Positions 28,600 through 37,249 of a DNA stretch of 64,000 nt are shown here, one piece after another. The stretch's first letter is position 1. Each line of letters opens with the position of its first letter. The notes beneath the pieces were generated by a model. That model had not been told where the DNA came from. It saw only the letters and a program-made list of their open reading frames with translations, and did not search any database. The stretch is from Pontibacter populi (GTDB lineage Bacteria; Bacteroidota; Bacteroidia; Cytophagales; Hymenobacteraceae): assembly GCF_019336435.1 (NCBI RefSeq), contig NZ_JAHWXQ010000002.1:434001-498000 (forward strand). Direction: 5' to 3'. The translations under genes were made by a program, and so were the position numbers.

Positions 28600-30044
28600 T
28601 GCCAGCAGCCAGTGTAAAATCCAGGGTTTTATCCGGACTAAAATGGAATGCTATCAGCACGATTGCTATTCGGGGAACAGATTTCGGGGTAAAGCTGATC
28701 TTAGCCAGAATCCTGTTACCCGAGGCATATGGCATTGTGGGCATGGCCATGATCATTATAAGCTTCCTGGAAGTAGTTTCTGACATGGGCTTATTTAATG
28801 CTTTAGTCCAGAAAAAAGAAGATGAGTTTTCAGAGCTGCGTTATTCCAGCGCTTTCTGGTTCTTACTTGTTCTAGCATCCATATTCGCGCTTTGCTTCTA
28901 TGGTTTTATCTCGCAACTAGGTGCATCTTTCTACAACGAGCCGCTTTTGGTTCCGGTATTGAATGCCTTAAGCTTTTATCTCTTTTTCAATATACTATCA
29001 ATTGTTCCAAGAGTACTTCTTACCCGGCAGTTAAACTTTAAAAGCTTGGTACAGATAACGTTCATTGGAACTGCATTAAGCTCAGTAGTTGCTATTGCCT
29101 TAGCTATTGCCGGTTATGGTGTCTGGAGTATAGTAGTAAAATACCTGGTTAGCTCCTCCACTATCTTTTTGTCTTATTGGATAAAAGTCAACTGGAGGCC
29201 ACAGTTTAAATTTAACTGGCAGACGCTTAGACAATTAGCAGGTTACAGCACCTACACCCAAATCAATAATATACTCTTTTTTGTACGTAACAACATTGAT
29301 TACCTTGTTATTGGCAAGCTTGTGGGGGCGCATGTTTTAGGTGTTTATACTTTAGCTTTTACTTTAAGCGAAGTTTTACGCACCCAGCTTTATTCTATTC
29401 TGAATAAAGTGCTTTTCCCGGTCTATAGTAAAATACAGGACGACACAGAGCAAATAAAGAAATATTACCTGAAAATAATGCGGTTTACCGCGATGCTCAC
29501 TTTCCCTGTTTCTATAATATTTATAGGGCTTTCAGAAAACATAATACTAGCATTTTTTGGCGCAAAATGGCTTGAAGCAGCCGATCCACTTCGTATTCTG
29601 GCAGTAGCCTCTATGATTTTTGCCATTTCCGGCACTCCTGCAGAAGTACTTAAAGGTATTGGCAAGCCTTCCGTCAGTTTTTACCTGAACATGATCAACA
29701 CGTTCGTGATAGCATTGCCCTTGATCTATTTAGGGCAAAAATATTTCGGACTTAATGGGGTAGCTTATGCGGTTTGTATCCATTACACAACCTCCAGGCT
29801 TGCTTTTCACTATTACATGAAAAAGTACATCCATATCACAGATGAGGAAGTATTTCTGGCGCTAAGAAAGCCTGTTATGGCTGCAATAACAATGCTGCTG
29901 GTGATAGAGGCTGGAAAGTTAACAAGCATGGAAAATAACCTTGTGCTTATAGTTGCAGGCTCACTGGGAAGCCTGGTCTATATTTTATTTTTTAAAGATG
30001 ATATAAAATATGGTATAAAACTGCTTAGCAAAAAGCAGAATTAA
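28599..30044 (+). CDS. wzx: Polysaccharide flippase, Wzx/MOP family (first copy)
   Basis: 481 residues with about 12-14 transmembrane helices and the start SRVLSGLKWNAISTIAIRGTDFGVKLILARILLP, typical of the lipopolysaccharide-biosynthesis flippase branch of the MOP superfamily. It should move lipid-linked repeat units across the inner membrane. It overlaps the preceding kinase gene by one base. A second flippase is encoded at 39254; the two belong to different branches, as this one has the N-terminal WNAISTI signature. Confidence 0.92.
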   Translation: MPAASVKSRVLSGLKWNAISTIAIRGTDFGVKLILARILLPEAYGIVGMAMIIISFLEVVSDMGLFNALVQKKEDEFSELRYSSAFWFLLVLASIFALCFYGFISQLGASFYNEPLLVPVLNALSFYLFFNILSIVPRVLLTRQLNFKSLVQITFIGTALSSVVAIALAIAGYGVWSIVVKYLVSSSTIFLSYWIKVNWRPQFKFNWQTLRQLAGYSTYTQINNILFFVRNNIDYLVIGKLVGAHVLGVYTLAFTLSEVLRTQLYSILNKVLFPVYSKIQDDTEQIKKYYLKIMRFTAMLTFPVSIIFIGLSENIILAFFGAKWLEAADPLRILAVASMIFAISGTPAEVLKGIGKPSVSFYLNMINTFVIALPLIYLGQKYFGLNGVAYAVCIHYTTSRLAFHYYMKKYIHITDEEVFLALRKPVMAAITMLLVIEAGKLTSMENNLVLIVAGSLGSLVYILFFKDDIKYGIKLLSKKQN

Positions 30045-30091
30045 TACCCTAGCATTTATTTAACCTCTAACTCCTTTACCTAAAAGAATTA

Positions 30092-30895
30092 ATGTTAACT
30101 CCCAAGACCATAGTTACTTCTTTCATGAGGCTTTTGGGCTGTTATTCATATATATTCCATTGGAAAGGCAGATCATACAAAGTATTTACCCCGTTTGGTA
30201 GTGTATCTAAAAAAGCGGAACTGAGGGGGAATAAGAAGGCATTACTATCTGATTTTTGGAAAGAGCATGTTATTGAGGTTAGCTCTTCCCCCCTCATTTT
30301 AGCCATGAGGAAAGGTGAACCTGTGTTACTCGAAAAAGTTGAGAGAGCAGAAGATTTCATCAACTATAAATTACAGGATATCATGAATATGCCAAGCAAA
30401 AAAGCCAGTTTAGCTTATAACTTCAACCGGCTAAATAAATTATGTGTCTTAGGCTTAAATGAAGAATTACTAAAACTGTCAGAGCAGCTGCTTTCGTCCT
30501 TATACCTCCCAGTAACAGCTTCCCACGGCGATCTGCACATAAACAACATGATCTTGGTAGCTGACGAAATAATGTTAATTGACTGGAGTATGTACAACCC
30601 TAATGGCAGCTTTGTAAACGACTATATTCACTTCTACAATTATCTGGAATCGCACAAAGAAAATCAGAGTTGGACAGTCACTATTTTAAAAGAACACGAA
30701 TACCTGAAGCAACTGGCGAAAACACTCCAGACTACAGACACACTTTTAAAACTTTCTTACTCTATGAGCAGAATTAATGGAGAAGCAGGGCAGTATAGTA
30801 GCCTCAGGCTTATTCCCAAAAAACAGATCAATAAGTATAATCACGTTTTATTCCAGCTTGTAACTTTAATAGAGAGAAGCAAATGTTTAGCATAA
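30092..30895 (+). CDS. APH/choline-kinase-like phosphotransferase
   Basis: 267 residues. The C-terminal lobe has the kinase signature HGDLHINN (His145, Asp147, Asn151), then a metal-binding Asp164 in MLIDWSMYNP, as in aminoglycoside phosphotransferase and choline/ethanolamine kinases. The N-terminal lobe is short and poorly conserved, with a candidate ATP-binding Lys near residue 82 (LLEKVERAEDF). It could phosphorylate a sugar or a small alcohol used to decorate the polymer; this is inferred from context. Its end overlaps the next glycosyltransferase gene by 13 bases. Confidence 0.7.
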   Translation: MLTPKTIVTSFMRLLGCYSYIFHWKGRSYKVFTPFGSVSKKAELRGNKKALLSDFWKEHVIEVSSSPLILAMRKGEPVLLEKVERAEDFINYKLQDIMNMPSKKASLAYNFNRLNKLCVLGLNEELLKLSEQLLSSLYLPVTASHGDLHINNMILVADEIMLIDWSMYNPNGSFVNDYIHFYNYLESHKENQSWTVTILKEHEYLKQLAKTLQTTDTLLKLSYSMSRINGEAGQYSSLRLIPKKQINKYNHVLFQLVTLIERSKCLA

Positions 30896-31836
30896 TCATT
30901 CCTCTATACAACAAAGAAAGCAGTATCGCGAAAACTTTGACATCTGTGCTTAATCAAACATTCAAAGAATTTGAAGTCCTGGTTATTGATGACGGTTCTA
31001 AAGATCAGAGTTTGTCCAGAGTTCAGACGTTTTCCGATTACCGAATAAAAGTTTATTCGAAAGCAAATGGCGGAGTTTCTGATGCACGCAACTATGGTAT
31101 TGATCGAGCTTCCTATAACTATATTGCTTTTTTAGACGCAGATGATGGGTGGGATAATAACTATCTGGAAGAGATGGAAAAGCTTATTGCAAAGTATCCT
31201 GATTGCGGTATGTATAACTGCGCCTACAGAAGAGTAAAAAGCAATAAAATATATTCTGAAAGCCCTAATATACCTGATGGTATCATCCAGGAGTATTTTA
31301 AAACGACACTCACTTTAAACGATATGATTTCGTGGACTTCAGCCACGATCATAAAAAAAGAAGTTTTCGATTCAGTAGGTAAATTCCCTGTAGGTATGGT
31401 AAGTGGCGAGGACTGCTATATGTGGAGCAAGGTAGCTATTAAATATCCTGTTGCATTTACGCAAAAGATAATGGCTACTTATAATATGATGTTAAGTGAT
31501 GCTTATTTAAGGGTAGCGAAACCTGATACCTGCCAGGAGTCCTGGTACGATCTGTATAACGAAAATGACCCTTACCTGAATAAATTTATCGCTACAAAAG
31601 CAATAGAAAATGGTTTAAGACATGCCTGGGCAGGGCAAAAAAAGAAAAGTAAATTAATAGAACAGCAATTTGAATTTGTTAAAGGGTTTAATGATAAATA
31701 CTTCAACAGTAGATTAAAAAAGCTTTATTACCTGAACAGGCTGCCATATTTCGCAGTAAAGGTGCTTCTTCTCTATAAAAAATTAGCCACGCTCCATTTC
31801 TTCGAGCCCAGATTATTACCTGTAAGATTATGCTGA
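30883..31836 (+). CDS. Family 2 glycosyltransferase
   Basis: 317 residues with a GT-A fold: FSIIIPLYNKESSIAKTL at the start, the UDP-sugar Asp in VIDDGSKDQS, and the metal-binding motif FLDADDGW near residue 85. It adds one sugar to a lipid-linked repeat unit from the cytoplasmic side; donor and linkage cannot be read. It overlaps both neighbours: 13 bases with the APH-like kinase and 7 bases with the polymerase, indicating tight operon structure. Confidence 0.93.
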   Translation: MFSIIIPLYNKESSIAKTLTSVLNQTFKEFEVLVIDDGSKDQSLSRVQTFSDYRIKVYSKANGGVSDARNYGIDRASYNYIAFLDADDGWDNNYLEEMEKLIAKYPDCGMYNCAYRRVKSNKIYSESPNIPDGIIQEYFKTTLTLNDMISWTSATIIKKEVFDSVGKFPVGMVSGEDCYMWSKVAIKYPVAFTQKIMATYNMMLSDAYLRVAKPDTCQESWYDLYNENDPYLNKFIATKAIENGLRHAWAGQKKKSKLIEQQFEFVKGFNDKYFNSRLKKLYYLNRLPYFAVKVLLLYKKLATLHFFEPRLLPVRLC

Positions 31837-33095
31837 TCCTTGCGTTAGGCTTGCTGCTGATAATTGTTTTTGTTACAAGGCAAAGTCTTTTCCCAATTGC
31901 TCTGGTATTTTTCTTTGTGCTGTTCGATATGTTTGACGGCTTTTACAAGGATAATCAGCTCTATGCAGCAATCCGCTACATCATTCCGCTAACACTTTTA
32001 CTTAGTTACTTATACAACAAAAGGGCGTTTATAAAATCAGATGGTATTTTCCTGATTTTAGTGTTATACCTGTTATTATTGGTAATCTACAACCCAGGAG
32101 ATGTAATTGTATCTGTTAAAACAACATTAGCTGTTATTATAGCCTTCCTGATGATTCCTTTGGGAAGGTATCTGGGCGGGCAGGGCGATTTTCTGAAAGA
32201 TTTTGAAAAGTATAACAGAACTCTTCTGATACTTATCCCAGCTTATATTATCTATGCCAATATTTTTAATATCGGAAGATCTTACACCTTCGAGTTTACC
32301 ACAGGCTTTCTCGTAGCCTCACGAATGTACCTTACCCCTATCCTTTTGTTTCTGGGCATTCATTATATCATTACAAACAAAGACAGGGGCATGTACATTA
32401 AATTGCTTGATGCTGGCCTGATTATACTTAATATCTGCATTCTGATAGTGATAACCAGAAGAACTTCTTTAGGAATGATCGTGGGCTCACTTTTTGTGTA
32501 CTTACTCCTTAACAGGAAGTATTTCTTTCAGATGTTAGGGCTTGTATTAGTGCTTGGTGCTGCATTGATTCTCAGCTACCCACTTTACAAAGAAAAGCTC
32601 GATGCCCAGATGGCAAACAGGGAGCGAATACAAGATATAGATACCTACGAGGAAGAAGGCCGCTACCTGGAAACACTATATATCTTAGAATATCACGAAA
32701 AAAGTGGTGAGCTAAGTGAGCTCCTTTTCGGAGTAAAACTCTTCGATACGATTGAGTTCGGCCTCAAATATTTTGGGCGAGACCGGCCTATTCATAGCGA
32801 TATCAACATGATATTTTATAGTACAGGTTTGGTAGGTATGCTACTCTTTTCCGTTTTCCTGATCCACTACTTTATTATCGGAAACAGCAAAATAACACCT
32901 GAAAACAAAAAGGTTTATTACCCGCTGCTGATCATGTTTCTCATAATTTTAATACCTGGCAGGTTTATAGGCACATTCACTTTTGCCCCTTTGTTAATGC
33001 TGCTTCTTTCTGCGATAAAATATTACATACCAGAGGATGACGAGGATGAATATCAGTTGCAGAGCGAAGAGCAACTGATGCGAACAGGAGTATAG
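31830..33095 (+). CDS. wzy: O-antigen/polysaccharide polymerase, Wzy-like
   Basis: 421 residues with about 10-11 transmembrane helices and one larger periplasmic loop (about residues 245-320, rich in Glu and Arg: ANRERIQDIDTYEEEGRYLETL). This is the O-antigen ligase/polymerase layout. Such proteins vary greatly in sequence, so the call rests on topology and on position beside a flippase and glycosyltransferases. It overlaps the preceding gene by 7 bases. It would join repeat units in the periplasm. The acidic C-terminal tail (EDDEDEYQLQSEEQ) is cytoplasmic. Confidence 0.8.
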   Translation: MLILALGLLLIIVFVTRQSLFPIALVFFFVLFDMFDGFYKDNQLYAAIRYIIPLTLLLSYLYNKRAFIKSDGIFLILVLYLLLLVIYNPGDVIVSVKTTLAVIIAFLMIPLGRYLGGQGDFLKDFEKYNRTLLILIPAYIIYANIFNIGRSYTFEFTTGFLVASRMYLTPILLFLGIHYIITNKDRGMYIKLLDAGLIILNICILIVITRRTSLGMIVGSLFVYLLLNRKYFFQMLGLVLVLGAALILSYPLYKEKLDAQMANRERIQDIDTYEEEGRYLETLYILEYHEKSGELSELLFGVKLFDTIEFGLKYFGRDRPIHSDINMIFYSTGLVGMLLFSVFLIHYFIIGNSKITPENKKVYYPLLIMFLIILIPGRFIGTFTFAPLLMLLLSAIKYYIPEDDEDEYQLQSEEQLMRTGV

Positions 33096-33184
33096 ACTAC
33101 TCTTTTCAAAACTGCCAGTGCTGACCTAAAAAAAGCAGGCTACAGCAACGACCATGTGTTTATTATCTTTTTAATTCAGGCATT

Positions 33185-34225
33185 ATGAAGGTTCTCTTTG
33201 TTTGCAGTGGTAACTCTAAAACTTTTGATGTAGTACCTTTTATAAAAGCCCAGGGTGAATCGTTAAGGAAGCTAGGCATAGACCTTGACTACTTCCCTAT
33301 AGTTGGTAAAGGTTTTAAGGGATATTTGAAGGCGGGTAAGGCTTTACGTCAACATTTAAAGCGCCATTCCTACGATCTGATCCATGCACACTTCTCTTTG
33401 TCTGGGTGGTCTGCCGTTATTGGAGCAGGCAAAACACCTGTGATCTTATCTCTGATGGGTGACGACGCTCAAGGAGACTACATCGGTGTTAATAAGATTC
33501 GGTTTAGCAGCAGACTATTCATCGTTTCTTCATTTCTAATTCAACCATTTGTAAGAGCTATCATTTCGAAATCTAAAAACCTTGAAAATTTTGTCTACTT
33601 CAAAAAGAAGTCATTTATAATACCCAATGGAGTTGATACAGCCGTTTTTAAGCCGCACCCTAGAGGATTCAGAGAGGAGTTGGGTCTAAGAAAGGACAAA
33701 AAAATAGTCCTGTTTTTAGGAAGTAAAGAGCGCATCGGCAAAAATTATCCTTTGGCGCAAGAAGCGGTTGCTTACTTAAACATGCCCGAAGTTGAGCTTA
33801 TAAACCCCTTTCCTCTACCACACACTGACATTCCGAAGTACCTTAATTCTGCCGACGTGCTGGTTGTTCCATCTTTCATGGAGGGCTCCCCGAATGTTGT
33901 AAAAGAGGCTATGGCCTGCAATTGCCCTATAGTAGCCACTGATGTTGGCGATATAAGCTGGGTAATGGGGAATACGGAGGGATGTTATTTGGCATCTTTT
34001 GAGGTAAAAGACTTTTCTGAGAAGATTTGGGAGGCGCTGATATTTTCAGAAACAAGAGGCAGAACAAACGGTGCAGAAAGAGTGGAGGAACTTGGTTTAG
34101 GTTCTGAAAACATCGCGCATAGAATTATAGAGGTTTACAAGAACTTCAGTGCTGTTAAGGAGCAAAAAAAGACACCTATTTTAGCCGGCACGCCTGGCAT
34201 ACAGAAGGTAAAATCAGTGCTATAG
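33185..34225 (+). CDS. Family 4 glycosyltransferase
   Basis: 346 residues with the GT-B fold: MKVLFVCSGNSKTFDVVPF, the acceptor motif HAHFSLSGW, the domain-hinge sequence IIPNGVDTAVFKP, and the donor-site motif PSFMEGSPNVVKEAMACNCP with Glu near 240. It transfers a sugar from a nucleotide donor to the growing unit in the cytoplasm. It lies 89 bases after the polymerase gene. The stop codon overlaps a CTATAGTT element. Confidence 0.93.
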   Translation: MKVLFVCSGNSKTFDVVPFIKAQGESLRKLGIDLDYFPIVGKGFKGYLKAGKALRQHLKRHSYDLIHAHFSLSGWSAVIGAGKTPVILSLMGDDAQGDYIGVNKIRFSSRLFIVSSFLIQPFVRAIISKSKNLENFVYFKKKSFIIPNGVDTAVFKPHPRGFREELGLRKDKKIVLFLGSKERIGKNYPLAQEAVAYLNMPEVELINPFPLPHTDIPKYLNSADVLVVPSFMEGSPNVVKEAMACNCPIVATDVGDISWVMGNTEGCYLASFEVKDFSEKIWEALIFSETRGRTNGAERVEELGLGSENIAHRIIEVYKNFSAVKEQKKTPILAGTPGIQKVKSVL

Positions 34226-34358
34226 TTCGCATATCAGTTACACATCTTTCGGCCTGACGATATTATACAGATTCCCTTGAGTTAACTACACCTGCTCACC
34301 TCATCCAGATTTCTTTTATCAAATAGCATGTTTACACTTCTACCAGCCTACGCTTAGA

Positions 34359-35411
34359 ATGAGAATCCTGATTGATATAAACCACCCGGCGCATGTTCAT
34401 TATTTTAGAAACTTTTCTGAGATAATGAACAGACAAGGCCATACTATTCTCTTTGTATCAAGAAATAAGGAAATGGCCCATCGCTTACTTAATTTATATA
34501 ACATACCATATATAGACAGGGGAAAAGGTAGCGATGGGAGACTTGGCAAGTTTCTGTACCTGGTATATGCGGAAGTTAAGCTTATACAAATAGCAGCGAA
34601 GTTTAAACCGGACATTTTTCTGAATTTCCTGCACCCGTACCCTTCACAGGTTGCCCGCTTATTTGGTATACCTTCATTAGTTTTCAGCGATACAGAACAT
34701 GCCGTTTTACACCATAAGTTAACTGTACCTTTTGCAACTAAGGTTTTCACCCCATCGTGTTACCGGATTGATTTAGGGGAAAAGCACGTACGTTTTGACG
34801 GGTACATGGAACTGGCTTATTTACATCCTGCCTACTTTACGCCCGATCCCGCCATTTATAACTTTTTAGGCCTGCAACCTGGAGACAGGTATGTAATAAT
34901 TCGATTTGTGTCGTGGGCAGCTGCGCATGATTTTGACCATAGCGGTATGTCACTTTCCAACAAGAGGAAAGCTGTACAGGCCATCTCAAAGCTTGCCCGG
35001 GTATTTATTACAGCAGAAGGTGAGCTTCCGGACGATCTGGAGCAGTACAGAATCAGGATCCCCTTTAATAAGATACATGATGCGCTCTACTATAGCAGCC
35101 TGCTATTTGGCGAAAGCGCTACTATGGCTTCTGAAGCTGCTGTTTTAGGCACACCATCCATTTTTATAGATAATGACGGACGAGGCTATACAGATGAGGA
35201 AGAAACAAAATATGGCTTGGTTCATAATTTCTCCGAGAGCGAAAACGATCAGTTAAAAGCAATCAGTACGGCAATCAAAATACTGGAAGAAGAACAAAAC
35301 GGTAAGAGATTTAAAGAAAGCAGGAATAAGTTGCTTGCCGAATGTATAGATACAACTCAATTTATGGTGAAAGAGGTTTTGAAGTATAATAATAGCATAT
35401 CCGATAACTGA
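34359..35411 (+). CDS. DUF354-family glycosyltransferase-like protein
   Basis: 350 residues matching the DUF354 pattern: MRILIDINHPAHVHYFRNF, FLNFLHPYPSQVARLFG, SLVFSDTEHA, FDGYMELAYLHP and late GESATMASEAAVLGTPSIF. The fold is GT-B-like, similar to UDP-GlcNAc 2-epimerase and MurG. Members occur in archaeal and bacterial polysaccharide loci; their chemistry is largely uncharacterised, so a transferase or epimerase role is inference. It has an extended 133-base upstream gap. Confidence 0.85.
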   Translation: MRILIDINHPAHVHYFRNFSEIMNRQGHTILFVSRNKEMAHRLLNLYNIPYIDRGKGSDGRLGKFLYLVYAEVKLIQIAAKFKPDIFLNFLHPYPSQVARLFGIPSLVFSDTEHAVLHHKLTVPFATKVFTPSCYRIDLGEKHVRFDGYMELAYLHPAYFTPDPAIYNFLGLQPGDRYVIIRFVSWAAAHDFDHSGMSLSNKRKAVQAISKLARVFITAEGELPDDLEQYRIRIPFNKIHDALYYSSLLFGESATMASEAAVLGTPSIFIDNDGRGYTDEEETKYGLVHNFSESENDQLKAISTAIKILEEEQNGKRFKESRNKLLAECIDTTQFMVKEVLKYNNSISDN

Positions 35412-35447
35412 GCCTGCTTTGCTTTGTTATCAGCTTAATTTGAAAGC

Positions 35448-37118
35448 ATGCATAATGATTCCATAGTTGAACCAGAAGCTACAATGCCTGTACTTGCCAG
35501 CATTACTGAACTGTTGATTGGGAACCAGGTATTTGACCTGCTATCCGACTCATTTTTTTGTATAGGCTGGGATACACTATATAAAAACTGTATATGGAGC
35601 ACTGTATTTCAGTCAAGGGGATTTGTAACAAGCTGGTATAAACATTACAGTACAGAGTATCTGCCTGTTATAGTAAAACAGACAGAAGGCAACTCCCTAA
35701 CCGGGCTACTTACGCTGGCCAAGGACACACAAGGTAATATTATAGGCGCAGGTTCAAACCAGGCAGAGTACCAGGTATGGCTTACTACAGAAACAGAGAA
35801 AGGCTCATTCATTAAAGATGCGCTGCACAAGTTGCGAAACGCTTTCCCTGAAGCAGAAATCATACTGAAATATGTACCTGGCAATGCACCACTTCAGCAA
35901 GTAGTCACAGACGGTAACTGGAGCAGGTATTGTTTTAGTAAAAAGGTTAAACAGCCTCTACTAATAATTGATGAGGAACAAATAAACAAAGAGTTAAAAA
36001 AGAAGAACAGGAAAGAAAAGATCAACAGATTAAAGAGACTTGGAGATCTTAAATTTTATCAGATAACAGACCGTGAGGAGTTTATTAACATTCTTGATGA
36101 ACTAGCCATACAGAGTGATTTTCGTAAGGGGGCCATGTATAACAAAACTGTTTTTATGGATGACCCTTACCGTAAATCCTTCCTCCTATCCTTATACGAC
36201 AGCGCACTGCTCCATACTACTGTACTAAAACTGGACGAGAAAATCATTGCCTCTAACATTGGCGCTGCTGGCAAAGGATGGGTGCACTTGCAGGGTGTAA
36301 ATACCCACTCCCCTGTTTATGCCAAGTATTCCCCTGGCATCTTACACTTTTTAATGGTGGGGAAAATATTAGCAGAAGATGGTTATAGTGCATTTGATCT
36401 CACACCAGGAACAGATGCCTACAAAGATAGCCTGGCAACATCTTATACAAATGCTTTTGAATTAACGATAGGCAACAAGCATACCTCAGCAAACAAAAGT
36501 CTGAACTATAAAATTGCTGGTTATTTAAAATATTATTCGGCTAAACTGGGAGTTCAACAAAAAACCATCCGGGATATTAAGCAAACCAGTACCATAATCA
36601 GGAGTAAGTTAAAGGCTTTACGGAAAGCAGATATATATATTTTAGCAAAATCCGGCTTGTATAGTCTGAGATGGGGAGCTAAACCGAGTTTTTACTTCTA
36701 TAGAATAAAGGGACGTGCAACCTTACCTAAAATAAAGGTTAACAAAGATAATCTGGGAGACCTATTAAAGTATGACCAAACCGGCTCCACTTTTACCAGA
36801 TGGGAATTTCTCATGCAAGCTATGAAGCGGTTCGAAGCAGGACAACATGTATATACCTGGTGTAAAGCCGGTCAGTTACTTGCATGTGCCTGGCAAAGTG
36901 AACATAAGAATACCTATTTACAAAGGTATGAGGTTCCAGAATTTCCTGACAAGGCGGATGTCTTACATGACTTTTACATTAAGCCGGCTGCAGCACATAT
37001 AAACCACTTTGTAGAAGGTATCATACATGAAGTGATCAGGGAGTTCGGTAGTTGTTATGTAATTTCCTCATCTCATAATAGAAAGCTTTGCAAGATATTA
37101 GAAGCAATAGAAAACTAG
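35448..37118 (+). CDS. GNAT/FemAB-like acyltransferase (first paralog)
   Basis: 556 residues. The core (about 25-350) resembles the CelD/BcsL and BioF2-like acetyltransferases: WDTLYKNCIWSTVFQSRGFV, EYQVWLTT, a basic KKNRKEKINRLKRLG and FDLTPGTDAYKDSLA. The C-terminal 200 residues are a less recognisable extension. These proteins probably acylate a sugar amine or alcohol in the cytoplasm. A paralog with the same architecture is at 42040-43755 on the other strand (WDILYSACSWATVFQSREFV). The two bracket the segment holding AsnB, a flippase and a pyruvyl transferase. Confidence 0.8.
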   Translation: MHNDSIVEPEATMPVLASITELLIGNQVFDLLSDSFFCIGWDTLYKNCIWSTVFQSRGFVTSWYKHYSTEYLPVIVKQTEGNSLTGLLTLAKDTQGNIIGAGSNQAEYQVWLTTETEKGSFIKDALHKLRNAFPEAEIILKYVPGNAPLQQVVTDGNWSRYCFSKKVKQPLLIIDEEQINKELKKKNRKEKINRLKRLGDLKFYQITDREEFINILDELAIQSDFRKGAMYNKTVFMDDPYRKSFLLSLYDSALLHTTVLKLDEKIIASNIGAAGKGWVHLQGVNTHSPVYAKYSPGILHFLMVGKILAEDGYSAFDLTPGTDAYKDSLATSYTNAFELTIGNKHTSANKSLNYKIAGYLKYYSAKLGVQQKTIRDIKQTSTIIRSKLKALRKADIYILAKSGLYSLRWGAKPSFYFYRIKGRATLPKIKVNKDNLGDLLKYDQTGSTFTRWEFLMQAMKRFEAGQHVYTWCKAGQLLACAWQSEHKNTYLQRYEVPEFPDKADVLHDFYIKPAAAHINHFVEGIIHEVIREFGSCYVISSSHNRKLCKILEAIEN

Positions 37119-37249
37119 AGCAAACTATATTACTACTCTATTACTATCGAATTATTATCATCGGAATACCTCTCCAATTCAAGGGCTAAAACATAGCTTC
37201 CCAAAGTAAACAGCATTATATATTTCAGTTTAACTAACCACTCAAGATC

